64,000 bases of DNA from Azolla caroliniana (GCA_043228905.1 JBHGNT010000011.1:16182001-16246000); one strand, 5' to 3'. Positions 12,151 to 25,172 are shown, counted from the first letter of the stretch. A program made the numbers and translations. Notes: generated from the sequence alone by a model not told the origin.

Positions 12151-12650
12151 TCACAACGTCTTGTATCCAAGCTTCCAACCTGGTTCTACATTCCCTCCAT
12201 TATCTTGCTTGGGTTGTGATTCTAAAACTACCCCATATGCATTAAGACAATGAACCACTTGTATGCTCACACAACTTCGGAGACCCATAACATGCAGAAC
12301 ATTCTTCAAATTACGTTGTTCTGCCACATCCACTCCTTGTTGGAAATGAAAACCTTGATCCTTCCTATTGGCATTACTTTCACGAACATCCCGAGGATCA
12401 CCCTTTTCTTTCCACTAGCAATAAATTTTCAAACAGTGCTCAAGCTTCAATTATTGCTCCACATTTACACAACCAATCTCCGTTGAGCCATGCTCAACAT
12501 ATCTTGTAATAGATGCATTCCACAAGAGAATATCTTTGTTTGCAAGAATATCAAATACATCTTGTGTATCTACATCTCGAACTGAAATATCATCGACTGT
12601 TTTTTGTGCTTTTTCAAGCTTGCCACATATAGCATACATGTCATTTTAGA
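12151..12650 (-). pseudogene. Decayed PPR gene fragment
   Basis: Read on the minus strand from about 12645, the sequence gives DMYAICGKLEKAQKTVDD, then TQDVFDILANKDILLWNAS and RYVEHGSTE, the signature wording of successive PPR motifs (compare DMYAKCG...A..VFD...RDV..WNA.I.GYVEHG). A TAA follows the next few residues and another stop comes shortly after. The reading then continues in a related frame (VDVAEQRNLKNVLHVMG...SIQVVHCLNAYG). Stops, lost spacing and the short length show it is not functional. It is probably a relic of a PLS-type gene related to the one at the left edge. Confidence 0.5.
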
Positions 12651-15600
12651 GTGGGAAATAACGAATGCATAGAAAAATATTCAACATGAAGAACATGATG
12701 GAGAAGACAAATAATTATATTATAGGACAATGTTGAAACATGATTATAAGTAGGGTTTTGCACTAAGGGAGTTATAGCTCATGTGCTCATAAGTGGGGAA
12801 ACACAAATACTAGTCAATTGTGTTGAAAAGATATGTGCCACTCTATATGTAAGGTTCCCTTTAATATGTATTACATTATTAAGCCTAATGTTTGACCATC
12901 TACCACATTAAATGCATCAATCTCTTTGTGGGCCAAACTTGATAGGGTAGCTCGAGTTGTTCTTCCTAACACATACCGAGTTAACAGGTGGAGCATGTCA
13001 AGAAATGGGCCTTAGATAGTAGGGGAGTAACCTAGTAGATTAACTTAGTAAAGCGCGAGTGCAACATGTACTTCACTCTAGTGTTGAGAATCGAGATGCT
13101 CTCAAAATTAACATGGACATGAATAACAAAACACGCAATTGATAATTAATACAATCAAGCAAGGGATATCTGAAGACAAAGTGAAGTATAATAATAACAC
13201 TATCCTTGACTTTTTAGGATGTTACGAAATGTATACATATATAGAGGTTATGGCTAGCTTAGGGTGGCACATAATTATTGCTTGTCTAATGTCTTTTCCC
13301 TACTTTGTTCCACATGGCTAATGGATGAACCTTGCATTACAAGACTACCACCTAAAGGTGGGAGACTACTATTTTGATTCTAGATGTACTCATATGCTTT
13401 TATATATTTATAGTGACCCACTTATTGTACAATACATGTGCCTTGTTGAATTGCTAATGTCTCAAGCAAAATAAACCGACTCAAGATGGGACACCGTGAG
13501 GTGAGAGGTTGAGTAAACTTCCCAACACTAATGCGAGATAACAATTTGACGACCAAAAGGAAGGTTGGAGATGTTGAAATAAAACATACGTGTACACAAT
13601 CATGCAAGAAGGGTGTGATGTATCAAATTGTCAAATATACGCTCATGGAATCGAAACTACAAGAAGGTTATGGACTTTGACTCGGAAATAATTTGATCAG
13701 AATCATCATTACGCAGGGCTAAGGGAATGGTTGGATTCAACATCAAAATTGGCAAAGATACATGAAGTTTATAATAAATTTTGACATGAAGATTGGCCTA
13801 AGTATATGAAGCATAAGGTTAGATTCAACATCAAGTTTGGCAAAGGGACAACTTCTTGCATATGTTGTAGCATTTCCAAAGTTTAATATTTCTTGGGATT
13901 GGAATATTTTCTGAGAGTGGTACGTAGTCTGGTGCGTCTTTATGATTGCCACAAGCAATGTAAAAGGCAACATGTTATGTAGATGCAAAGTAGTGTGGCT
14001 AACAAAACGTCCTTACTAAAATCAAAATGTTGATTGAGGGGGAGTGGATGCCAGTACCCTCTTGCAACCAAAGCTATAATGATATATGGACTTAATCTAA
14101 TATGTTCCATGGGAAACCAAAAGTACTTCAACAACACATTTTCAGTTCACCTTCTCATAAGCCGAGTTGTTAAGACTTCCAAGTATTGTGTTGCATTTGT
14201 ATATGTTTCGTTAGGAGCACGCAAGCATACAAAATTCGGTAAATCTATGGCTATACACAATTCATTGGCTTAGTAATTTTATTTTTTCTTGACTTACATT
14301 GGTATGCATTTTGGTATCCTCTTGCATGGAGTGTGTCAATTAGAGATCAAGGAGGTTATGTGCTAGAGAAGATCCAATGTAAACTTCAAGATTTTAATAG
14401 AAACATGGAACATCCATGCACTACTGAGGGTGGTTCAATCAATTCAAACTAAAATCTACATGACAAAATCTTCTATCTTGATTGCATAGCCAAATAAGTT
14501 GGATAATTTTATGCTAGACATAATTGTGGCAACTCCAAAAATACCAAAGGATTTTAACTTTTGTTAAATAGTCATGTTAATGTGTTAGCCTCAAATGCTA
14601 TTATGCTGAATGGTTCCATGCAACAATCCAATCATATACATTGCAACTTTGGGTATTTGCCCTAAAATGGACAATTAGTTAGATATTAGACAATCTCATT
14701 CTTTGATATAAGGGTTTTTGGTCAAGAAGAGGCCCAGAAAAAGAATGATTAAGCATGATTAAAGCTGGCAAGTTAGGATGGAAATCTTTAGGTACTTTGG
14801 ATTTTAATTTTTAACGCATCATTATACATCTCATAAGGCATATCTTACATAATGTTATTCTTGCAATATATCAACCATCATTTGTAGTTATCATTGTCTC
14901 CAATTTTTCGGTTTCATAAGTTGGTTTGGCTTTTTCTTGTCCTACAAATAGATCGGTGTCCAACAAATAGACATGCAACCATTTACAATTTCTTTAGCAT
15001 AGGTAAGAGGCTAGACCTAGCCTAAGGGCCATTCCACATGCACACATAATTATGTTATCCTATCTTGGTTCTCAATTGCACTCCATTAACAACCATTTAA
15101 TATATGTATGTATGTATATGGATATATATTGGTAGATTGATCATTAAAGAATGCACAAGCTAAATGTTGCTAGAGTGATGTTAAATAATGCATAATCCAA
15201 TCAAAATGTTAAAAGAAAATGATGGTATATTTAGATTTTATGTGAAGTGTAGCTAACACGACTTGGCCTTGTACCTTAGGAGGGGGAATCATTAAGTGCT
15301 TTTTCTCTAACCTAGTGTGTATGGGATTTCATAAGGATGAGTGTTAATGATATCCACAATGTGAAAGGAAGGGATGGATAACAATTTGCGTCCCAATAGA
15401 ATTAGCTTGGTTATGTACATACATATATGCTTTTTTGTTTTGTGTGTGTTTTTTTTTCTCTCTCTAAATCTACAACATTATCCATTGGGAGGACGAAAGG
15501 CAAAAGAAGAAGAATCAAAAGAAAAAAGCTAGTTTTACGTGGCAATCCGTCCATTAATTAGTTAGGATTTTTTTTTTTTAAAACAACTAAGAAAAAGAGG

Positions 15601-15870
15601 GGGGGGGAAAAAGCAAACCTTACCAAACTAGGGCCAAAGTATATACAAAAAGAGGAATTGAGCTTAAATAACGAAACGTTTTCTTGTTATGTTTTTATTC
15701 TTTTCTTCTATTTTTCTGCGTTTTTTTGTTTACTTGTTTTTACATTATTCTCAAGAGGCAGGACGGAAAATCGATTGTAAAAAAAAAAAAGCAAGCAAAA
15801 GAAAGCATGTACTACCATATACATACATGATAAGTAGATAAAAAGGCGATGTAGTTAGTATAAAAAGCTC
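12651..15870. other. AT-rich spacer upstream of the B3 gene
   Basis: About 3.2 kb with no supported gene, only short frames. A purine tract near 14034-14045 (TTGAGGGGGAGTGG) resembles an LTR-retrotransposon polypurine tract but nothing around it confirms this. Poly-A and poly-T tracts lie near 15570-15580 and 15779-15790. Confidence 0.5.
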
Positions 15871-15873
15871 ATC

Positions 15874-15898
15874 AATATATATATATATATATATATAA
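15874..15898 (+). repeat. (TA)n tract just upstream of the B3 gene, possible TATA region
   Basis: About 12 AT dinucleotides ending in TATAAAT, 44-68 bases before the ATG at 15942. The final TATAAAT could act as a TATA box with a very short leader, but an alternating TA microsatellite makes this ambiguous. Confidence 0.45.
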
Positions 15899-15941
15899 AT
15901 CCATTGATTTTCCTAGGAAGAGCGAGGTACATAGAGAGGAC

Positions 15942-16763
15942 ATGCCAGATATCATGTCTATTCTTCAGAAGAAGACGTTGAATTTGTTTCCTATGGTGCC
16001 CGAATGTTTGGCCGGTCACGGATCACCCCTGAAAGATGACCACAAGAATCGCGACGGTAAAGTGGACGATGACATTAATAATAAGCTAACCCTCCGTATT
16101 CCTAATTCTGCACATGCTTCAGGAAATCCTAATCCTAATCTTAATCCTAATACTAATACTCATACTAATACTAATGCCCATAATAATACTAATATTAATA
16201 TGGACTCCAATTCTAGTGCAAGAACTAATGATCGTGATCATGATAATGATGTTGTTGTGATCATGAGGCCAGCCTGGCAGAATCCCTACTCTAATGCTGG
16301 ATTCAATAGTATTAACAAGGCATTCAAGGTGGAACCTTATGTTCATCCAAATCATGTAAATCTTCATCGTCATCATCAGATGAATGGGCGGCAGCATGCC
16401 AGACTCATGAATGGGCATGCCAGTGATGAGTCAGACCAGCAGCAGCTCATCCCTAAATTACTAGTCACAAATGGCATCAAGAATGATCAATATGTGGTAA
16501 GGCTGGACATTAACGCTAATCAAGCTCAGCAATTGGTTCATGGCGGCAACCCACCACGATCCTTGTCTGGCGCGAAGGCCGCGGGGAGGAGTTCTTCGAA
16601 CGAAGATATTGCGACGATGAAGCGGACGGAAAGCAGAGATATGGGGAGGGGGGGCAGCGCGGACATGAGTAGGGTTCAATATGCGCCATGGCCTGGTAAT
16701 TACGTCCACCATTCAACAGGAGGCCATCAGCATATAGTTATGAACATAGATAGGAATATGGGG

Positions 16764-16807
<44 letters not shown>

Positions 16808-17372
16808 AGGTATGCCTGGGCAAGGTTCAGAAGTGACGGTGCAGGTCCGGAGGAAAGTGCTGCGGCCGGTGTTCAGGAAGAGGCTGACGGAGAGCGACGT
16901 GTCGGGGCGGCAGGACCGGCTGCTGATGAGGAAGGACAGCCGCGGCTGCCTGGGCAAGCACAACCTGCCGTCGAGGTACCAGCAGAACATCCCGGTGGTC
17001 ATGTGGGACGAGGGCGAGCCTTGGCGGGCATGGCGCTTCATCCATGGCCTCTGGCTCTCCAACGGCTCCTACGTCCTCAAGGGCCGCTGGAGCAAGTTCC
17101 GCGACCACAAGTCCCTCCGCACAGGCGACACCATCACCATCTCCATGGATGCCACTGACAACCGCACGCTCTGGATCCGCCACGACCCTGCACCTGCCGC
17201 CTCCTTACTCATCACTTCTAACCCTAAATCCACCGCCATCGCCGCCGCCAAGTTCCACGTCGGTGCTGCAACGATTGCCTCCAAGATCCCTGCTGCCACT
17301 CATGGAATGGCAGCAGAAGGGGCACTACTAGGCGTCCATGATGGTGAGGAGGAGGAAGGCCCTCCTCTCTGA
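15942..17372 (+). CDS. Divergent B3-domain DNA-binding protein, intronless
   Basis: Single exon of 476 codons. Residues ~302-402 read as a plant B3 domain: PVFRKRLTESDVSGRQDRLL, then IPVVMWDEGEPWRAWRF, then SNGSYVLKGRWSKFRDHKSL and RTGDTITISMD. This matches the classic order of F-x-K-x-L-T-x-S-D-V, a W-R-F-R-like strand, S-Y-V-L-x-x-G-W-x-x-F and the A/T-G-D strand. B3 domains bind DNA in the nucleus as transcription regulators (RAV, ABI3, ARF and REM families). The N-terminal ~300 residues are low in complexity: Asn/Thr-rich (about 60-90), His-rich (about 125-150), and a Met-Gly repeat (about 270-290) coded by GGGCAT hexamers. The B3-coding part is clearly more GC-rich than the N-terminal part. 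No AP2, PB1 or EAR motif was seen, so the subfamily is unknown. ATG 15942 is the first in frame; 15954 is an alternative. Confidence 0.75.
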
Positions 17373-19474
17373 TCAATCCTCATCCTCCTCCTCATCCTCA
17401 TCATCATATTTGCAGCTCTGTGCACTTCTTGATGATGCAACCTCATTCATGTTCATGAATGGAAAGACTACTGTATATCTGTCTAATGGCAGTCTGTCTC
17501 ATGATCATATTCTGTAGGTCATACCAAATTATGCTTCATTTTCTGTTTACATCAACATACATACATATAGACTATAGTATATACATAAGAGGAATCTGGT
17601 ATTTAATTTTATATCACAAAATACCTATTGTTTTTTAATTTTAGGAAATTTCTGAAAATACCCCCCCTGTGTTCTTTTCCTTACCCCTTTTGGGCTAATA
17701 TATATGTACATATTGGTCTCTCACCCACAATGGGAGTACCAATTTTGAAGTACCAATTTGAGATGTTTGAAATGCAAAAAAGTCTTGGTTCTCCATTTGT
17801 ATGGCACAATGCAATATTCCAAATACCATATCAATAATATTATGTCCTTAGGATACCATAATATACATGTCTAGGATATCATAATTGTATAGTACACCTA
17901 CAAAGATAGTGTTCCCCCTAGCTCAATCTCCCTCACTCATAGTTGGATAAAGTTGATATAGTAGTGTACCATGAGGAGTTAGGAGGTACTAAACCCTTTC
18001 CTCTGAGTGTTTTCAACTTTAATACTTGGCAAGATTATTCTTTGGAATTAAGGGTGATGATTATTAATGTTCTACTAAGAGCCCTTGGTTGAACTTCCAA
18101 ACACTTCATGGCCAATAGTGGTTGTACACAAACAAGGGTTTACACCTTTAATAGAATTAAGTCCTACAAATGGTGTGAGACAAAAGAATCTTTGACCCGT
18201 TGGTGGCCTTGACAACGTGGAGCATTAAATATGTTTTTCATACTATATATCCACCTATGTACTGTTGGGTCTAGTGACAATACGTATGGCACTCAACTCT
18301 CTCCCATACATTGGTCGTGGTAGATTGTTGGGAGTTTCATGATTAAGTCTTCCATAAAAATCAATATGTATAGTCGGGCTATAAGGAAGGATTTACAACA
18401 TCTAGGGCCCCATTAATTAACTTGTTCATCAATTCATAATTCGAGTTGTGAGGTTCGCATACGTCCATCTATGAGGTGCATATGGTGGCCAGCACTAGGG
18501 ATCACTCTTAAAATATTTTTGTGTGGTCACTCGTGTTTTTCGTGGAAGGTAAGGATATAGGTAGTATTCAAAGCATGCAATGTTTCTTAGAACATGTTCG
18601 GGTCCTACGATCTTTTGTTAGGTATTAAAGACTACATATCCGGAGTCAATATTCTGACATTCTTCCTAGTGCCCAAATATGTATAGCCCACGCAATATAT
18701 ATTCTCTGGCATTCCAATGGCAAGCAAGGCTATGTGGCAATATAAAATCCAAACAAATATGTTTGGCAGATGATCATGTGAGCAAAACCGTCATATAGGC
18801 ATGCATGTGCTTCTTATACCTAGGGACCATTAATGGATGATTTCCTGCACTTTATTATATTGTGGTATTATACGAGGATTAGGTCAACTTGTAATGGAAA
18901 TCCCTCTCAGTACATTGCTCCATTAAATATTTCAGTAATGGATGATTTCCTGTTGTGGTATGGTGGTATTATATGATGATCAGGTCAAGTTGTGATGGAA
19001 ATCCCTCTCAATACACTGCCCCACTAAAAATTTCAGCAAGTAACTAACAATGTTCATGTTCCGCAATGTGCAAGGCTGGAACGTCCAGCCATTTTGCCAC
19101 ATCTAATTAGTCACTGTGTCTTATTTCTTGATTAGTTTGGCAATTCATACAAAGTTGATTTTGTGGTTTCTTTTACGCTGAATCATCTATATACACTTCA
19201 AATCGACTTTCGATGTTGAGCTAATTTGGTAAAAAGAATTTTCCATAATTTGTTCAAATCCAAACCCTTAATAATAATACAAGTAAAATCTTTCAATTAA
19301 ATTTCTGCTAGTTGCCATTATATATGGATATATATATATATCTATCCCGCACAAAATCTCGAGCTTTCTAGTCGTAATTTTTTGCAATAATAATATTAAT
19401 CTTCTGCTGCGACTGGACATCATCTCTGATCGTCTTGTTACGTCCTATTCACTACACAGTTTGATATGGCTTCA
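17373..19474. other. Spacer and 3' regions between the B3 and beta-galactosidase genes
   Basis: AT-rich, no supported coding sequence. It holds the 3' UTRs of the two convergent genes and an imperfect direct duplication of ~105 bases (18831-19041), both copies containing GGATGATTTCCTG and ATGGAAATCCCTCTCA. The sequence near 19320-19345 is rich in TATATA. Confidence 0.5.
18831..19041. repeat. Imperfect tandem duplication, unit ~105 bp
   Basis: TAATGGATGATTTCCTG recurs at an offset of 105 bases (18831 and 18936), and the following ~90 bases are alike (GTGGTATTATA, AGGTCAA, GATGGAAATCCCTCTCA, TTTCAG) with scattered differences. Confidence 0.7.
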
Positions 19475-22400
19475 TCATTGGCATGTTGCTTGAACTGCGA
19501 GGCTCTTGGATGTTCCAGGACATGGATCATCAGAAACCTGTTTTCTCAATGATTCTAGGTCTAAGGAGCACCTCTGCTTCCCAAGGCACGCCTGCAATAT
19601 TTCCCCAAATTCAGTCTAAATACTTCATATTTTAGCAACATCGTAAATATTAAACTCTGCTTTAAGAGTTTAATAGGGATGAATTTTAAGAATTTTAGCT
19701 TCGGGATTTAGATTTTACCTCTTTCACAAGTTGAAGGGATTGAGGGGCATGGCATTGACCCTTCCTGAAGAATTGGCATGATCCCTGAGGGTTGCCATAG
19801 CTAGCGAAATCGATGGATGAAATCTTCTGTTCGGGGCCACACTCAAGCCTCATTGTCATTATCGCAGAAGGCAGCTGGTTGAGATCTGATGTGGTGGCAC
19901 ATATCGTCCCAGGAACCCTAACTGCGAAAGAAATCTGGGAGGGATCACCACCAACTTCTTCCAGCAGCACTAGCGAGTTCCCAGAAGGTTCCAACCAAGA
20001 CCGTGGAATGTGATACCTGCACAACCAAAACCCTAAACTCTTTAAAGAAAATTGTGTTACTCTCTAAGTGGATTCATGTCTCTGTGTACAGGGATAGGGG
20101 CCAGAATTATAGCAAAATGTGGGGAAATCAAGTTAGGTCAAGAACATAGATAGAGATTGAGAGAGAGAACATGATTTATATATATATATATATATATATA
20201 TACCATCTCTGTGATGGTTGCCCACAATTCCGATTACACTTGGATGAGTCATATGGACCTTTGTAGCTGCAACCTCCATCTTCTTCGCGAGTATGGCAAC
20301 CAAGATTTGAAGAGAGCAAAGTCCAGTAGCGTCCGATTCCTTTCCCATTTACCCATGCCTGGCCCTTGCCCATACTCTTGAGGTCCACCGCGACAGGATT
20401 GCTTCCCGGCGGAGAATCGAAGGTAGTCTAGAAGTAGTAGTTAAGTAAGTACACACAACAAAAGTACCATGTTAGGCACCTACACACGATAATGTGGAAG
20501 TATATAGATACAAGGCTAGGTGCTTTTGGGCTTTATATTCTGATTATTATTACTACCTTGTACCAAATCAATGGCTGATACGCCGGTGCTGATTTCACGC
20601 CGGCAGAAGATTTCCAGATGGTAGTGTTTGCCTGCATCGTCGAGGAGTTGCCACCCATGGAGAAAAGCTCCAACTCTTCACCTTTGAGGCCAATCTGATT
20701 AAAACAAGGTGAGCAATTAATAGCATTCAAACGTGTGAGAGACATAGATGTAATTGCATGCTTGGATTTTAGCTTTCTAACATGCATCTCAGCTATGTTA
20801 TCCATATCATCCTAATTCCTACACATTAGTATAAGTTAAGAGTCATGCACCAGATAAGACATATTGAATATCAGAGCTCATTAGAATGGGCTCTCACTAA
20901 CCTGGTATGTCCAGTTCCCTGATGAAAGATCCACTATTTGACCTCCACCTCCTGGCTCCTCAATAATAATCGAAATAGGTCCATCGATTCCGGCGCCGGC
21001 CGTGTCGAAAAACGAGCCGTAGTTCTGTGTTATGAGGTTCACAAATCTCTTAGTATTTGCTTGACCAGGAATTGTATTAGCTTTTTAATGGTGCAGATCA
21101 GGTTCAAAACCATTTGTCCTGAGTAAATCTTTTTCATTTTACCTTCATGCCAACAGTTGTGCTCAAGAGAGCCAGCTGATTTTCTCCTTGTTTAAGGTAG
21201 AGAGGGAGTTGAATCTGGAAGTTAGGAAGGTCATAGCTTCCATGGATATGTCCTGTTAATATTGTCGACATGCCGATACATTATCAATGGGAGATTTGCA
21301 ATGGAGTCGTATAATGTTTTTTCAGTAATTGTTACGAAAGAAGGAAGCATCATTCATGCATTATTTTTTGTTTGAAAAAAGGAAAATGAAACAAATCATA
21401 AATTCATTACCTAAGAACTCCCCATTCAGAAACAATAGCATAGCATGGCCCAGTGACCTGATTGATAACAGACCTTTCAGGGTGCTGTTGCTGTTGCTGC
21501 TGATGTTTAGACTGCAAAGAATATAAAAAATAAAGCTCAAATTGCACATGAATTTTCAGAATTCCACAAAACTTCTCAATCTTTACATGACCCATCAAGG
21601 ATTTTTATTCAGATCATGATTTGAGCCCTGTTTTGACCTTACCTTTTGATGTACCACAAATAGTCAGTAGTATCTCGAGTCGTGTTAACTTGATCTTTGA
21701 ATCCCACTTGGGTAAATAACATGGCTGAAGTCCCTGCGTCTTCCCACGAACAAGGTGAGCTCTGACAATTAATGACAGGTTCTTTGTAATATTGCCAACA
21801 GAGCTGTGATGAGTGCTTCTTCTGTTGAAGCTGAAGCTGCAGATCCACCAATGGGACAGGTGCTCGCATGTCCATGACAGTCGTCTGGCGATGGACGGTC
21901 GCTGTATTGAAAATGACCCTCGTGCAGTCCTGCAATATACTAACAGACCACGGGGGGAGCCCATATGATTTACCGTGGAATTGCACTGTATTATTGCCAT
22001 GATAATTCTCCACAGCCTTGTTGGATAGGAAGGCACAGCATTCCTCTTTGGTTTGATACATGGTCACCTAGCACATTCATCAATAATTCAATCACATTTA
22101 ACTTGATGGTGCCAAAATAATATACCAAATGTCTTCTTCTTTGATTCACACACACCGGCATGCAATCATAAAACCTCGAGTCCTCTATATATATCACACA
22201 ATAGAATTTTTTATGTGACTCAATGCACATGCAGACAAAGATCGACAAATAACGATCGATTTTCTAGGTTGTGTAGAATAAAGTTAAAAAAACAATGTTA
22301 CCTCTCTTGATGGACCCAAAGGCATGGTCGTAGCTTCACCATAAAGGAGTGGTTTCTCACACATTCGAAGAGCTTCATGAAGGTCTGCTAAGTGGCCCCA

Positions 22401-25063
22401 TTTTGGCTGTCTTAAGAGACCTGCACCCCAATCATCATGTCTGACCCCACTTAAGAGACTCTTCATTTTCAGCTCATTAATATATTTAGATTGATCACAC
22501 ACAATCATCATGTCTGACCCACTTAAGAGGCTCTTCATTTTCAGCTCATTAATATATTTAGATTGATCACACACACATAGAAAGAGAGGGAGACAGATCC
22601 AAAGGTTTTTCTGTTCAGTGGTACAAACCATATTCATCAATGGGAGCATCATAGTCGTAGCTTGTGGCTATAAATGGCCCCCCCGCAGTGCGCTCGAAGT
22701 TGGTTCCTCCATGGTACTAAAGTCATGTACGACGTTCATATCCATGCAAAATAGATTATGATAAGGTACTAATATTCAATCAAATGGATGCAGAACTATT
22801 TCGTTCCAAACCAGTACTGATGCTCTCATGTGGGCTAACAAACTAGTTATAAATTCAGTTGAATTGTATAGGTGGTCCTTCATGCATATACATATATAAT
22901 ATACATAGCATATAATAGTTCTGGATTGTATAGGTGGTCCTTCATGCATATACACTATATACTGTACATACCATATAATAGTTCTGGAACGTGCCACCCT
23001 TCTGGAAGAACCTTGCCACAGCAAATGCAATGTCTTCAACGGGCCGATAGGGTTGCAAGCCTCCGAATGAGAGGAACCTGCCATCGATAACACGAGAAAT
23101 AGATAGATTTTTACGGGCGATGTTAAATTATCCCCCACATGGGAAGTAAAATCACATTTGAGTAAAAATGAAAAGCTCAGCCTCTCTTTAAGTCTAAAGC
23201 CAATTTACCATCCTGTCCAATTTTCTGTCCACATCTTCGGTTTGGTGGGCGAATTCGGCTCGAAGTGGTCACAATAGAATCCATTGCATGTATTGATCTG
23301 GTTAAAGAAATTGGGTTTCCGGCCCATGTCAGTGATAGGCAGATTAGGAAGGAAATGAATTATAAGTAGGGTTATATCAAAAAGAGTTAAAAAGAGACAT
23401 ACGATAGGAAGAGGAGCATCTTGCTGTTGGCACATAACCCATGGCACTTTTGTGTCCAGTCCTAAAGCCATGTCTGCAGCCCAATGCATGTACCTCTTGC
23501 CTGATGGCCCATATGGCGCATCTATGTTTCCATACTCATTCTCGATCTGCAATATGGACATTATTATACATGCATCGTCTCAACAATATATATTGTTAGA
23601 AAACCAATGAGAGTCTGCCTTTCTGTGTAACATGTTGAATATTATTAATTTCTGATCTAGATTCCTTCTTCAATATTGCCCACATGAGCTTCATATCCAG
23701 TTACAGACAAATACATATACACATTATAATGTTTATAACTCATAGACAATTACATACGCATAATAATGTTTATAACTCGTGGATAATACATATACATATG
23801 TTTATACCTGAGTTAAGATTACAGGTCCTCCTTGCCAATAGAATAGATTTTCGTCTTTCAGCATGCCCACAATCTTGCTTGTAATTCTCTTCATTTCAGC
23901 CTGTCGCCCCCCGATGATGATCAAGCCCAAAGTTTCCATATAGAGCCAAAATTCAGCATGATGTGATGGACAGGTTTGCCGATCAGGACATTTGAAGCAC
24001 AAACATATATTATTACTTTACAACGACGATGAATTTTGATAGAGATGTAGATGGTTTAATCGCAATAAAAATCTATATAATTCAGTCAAACCTTGAACAC
24101 TGCGTTATCAGTCCTGAGCTCTATTCCAGGAAGGAAGTGTAACCACATGGGAAATCCGCTGAAACACAGATAAAAGCACCAATTAATTTAAGATCAGGCA
24201 CAATGAAGCAAAATTGTTTCTTGAACGTGAATAGATTAATTCGATCATTGATTCATTAATATACCCATAGTTCCATTCCGCGCATGCATAGGGTCCGATC
24301 CGAAGATGGAAATAGAGACCGGCCTTTTGCGTCTCTTTAATGAACCGAACTAGATCCAGCCTCCCATCAAACACATACTGCAAGAAATCATCATTATATT
24401 ACTTCGAAAGATCCTTCATCATCTTCCCTCAACACAAACGTGACAGATAAGTAATACTAAAAATGAAACGATTGATCCGTTTTTCCTGCAGCGCAGATCA
24501 TGGTATTGATCGGTTTATGTAGTGAATTACCTTCCCCTGCTGAGGCTCATGCATGTTCCAGAACATGTAGCTCTCAATCACATCCACGCCGCCAAGCTTG
24601 GCTTTCCCAATGAGGTCGCCCCACATCTAGCACACACACAGACAGACAGACACAGAGAGAGCCATTTACAATGAATTAGTAACTCTTGGTGATGATGATG
24701 GTGATGGTGATGGCGATGGCGATGGATAGATAAAGCTCTACTTAAATGCATTATTACCTGGGGAGTGCTTCGTGGGTAATGTATGGATGCAGAGATGAGG
24801 AGCTTGCGCTGTCCATCGATGAGGATGGCACGCTGGTCATAACTCACGTTCCTGGCCATCGTAGGAGTAGCGGAGCAGAAGGAGGGGAGGGAGAGGGAAG
24901 CCTGCATTCCCATACTAAGCTCAAGAAGAAGAAGGAGAAGAAGAAGAAGAAGAAGCGGCGCTGCTGCTGCAGAAGCTGGCGATGGCGATGGCGATGGCGA
25001 TAGATTGCGCTGCTTCTGCCGCCGCCGCCGCCAAGGCGGCAGCGGGCTCTTGATCATCATCAT
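19475..25063 (-). CDS. Beta-galactosidase, GH35, with C-terminal SUEL-type lectin domain (18 exons, 918 aa)
   Basis: Exons on the minus strand: 25063-24758, 24626-24531, 24377-24265, 24158-24092, 23900-23808, 23546-23403, 23297-23209, 23077-22972, 22716-22629, 22420-22302, 22067-21643, 21511-21411, 21252-21143, 21024-20902, 20694-20557, 20427-20204, 20016-19719, 19591-19475. All introns are GT...AG and all phases fit. The N-terminus has a basic stretch and an 11-Leu hydrophobic core (about residues 38-48), a signal peptide or anchor sending the enzyme to the apoplast. The GH35 domain begins at [13 protein letters not shown] and carries the acid/base Glu in QIENEYG (E229) and the nucleophile in MWTENWTGW (E298). 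Also seen are [27 protein letters not shown] and [13 protein letters not shown]. Residues ~836-918 (RLECG...SYGNPQG...C...ACLGKQRC...C) form the galactose-binding lectin-like domain of many plant BGALs. The family removes terminal beta-galactose from cell-wall galactans and arabinogalactans. The gene looks intact; which paralogue it is cannot be said. Confidence 0.95.
22431..22577 (-). repeat. 73-bp tandem duplication in intron 9 of the beta-galactosidase gene
   Basis: ATCATCATGTCTGACC begins at 22431 and again at 22504. The two 73-base units differ at a few sites only and lie just inside the acceptor side of the intron. Each carries a CTTAAGAG word that also occurs at the beginning of exon 10. 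Confidence 0.85.
22863..22987 (-). repeat. 62-bp tandem duplication spanning the exon 8 donor site of the beta-galactosidase gene
   Basis: ATTGTATAGGTGGTCCTTC begins at 22863 and at 22925. The unit covers the last ~16 coding bases of exon 8 and the first part of intron 8. In the exon copy the minus strand reads TATATG|GTATGT, the donor. In the downstream copy the same place reads TATATGCTATGT, so the GT is lost. Confidence 0.85.
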
Positions 25064-25157
25064 ATTAGAGAGAGAGTTTGGCCACCTGGTGGAGAGGGAG
25101 CGTCTGTCTGTCTTTGTCTTTTTCAGATGGTAATTGATTGCTTTGCTTTTATTTACT

Positions 25158-25172
25158 TATTTACATATATAG
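25158..25172 (-). promoter_or_regulatory. Candidate TATA box of the beta-galactosidase gene
   Basis: The minus strand reads GGGCTATATATGTAAAT about 100 bases before the ATG at 25063, a spacing that would leave a leader of roughly 70 bases. The call rests only on motif and position. Confidence 0.4.

Noticed and set aside
16119-17331. ORFs antisense or out of frame to the B3 gene (83-118 codons)
   Set aside because: Shadow frames created by the GC-rich B3 exon and the GGGCAT repeat. The sense frame has the B3 domain.
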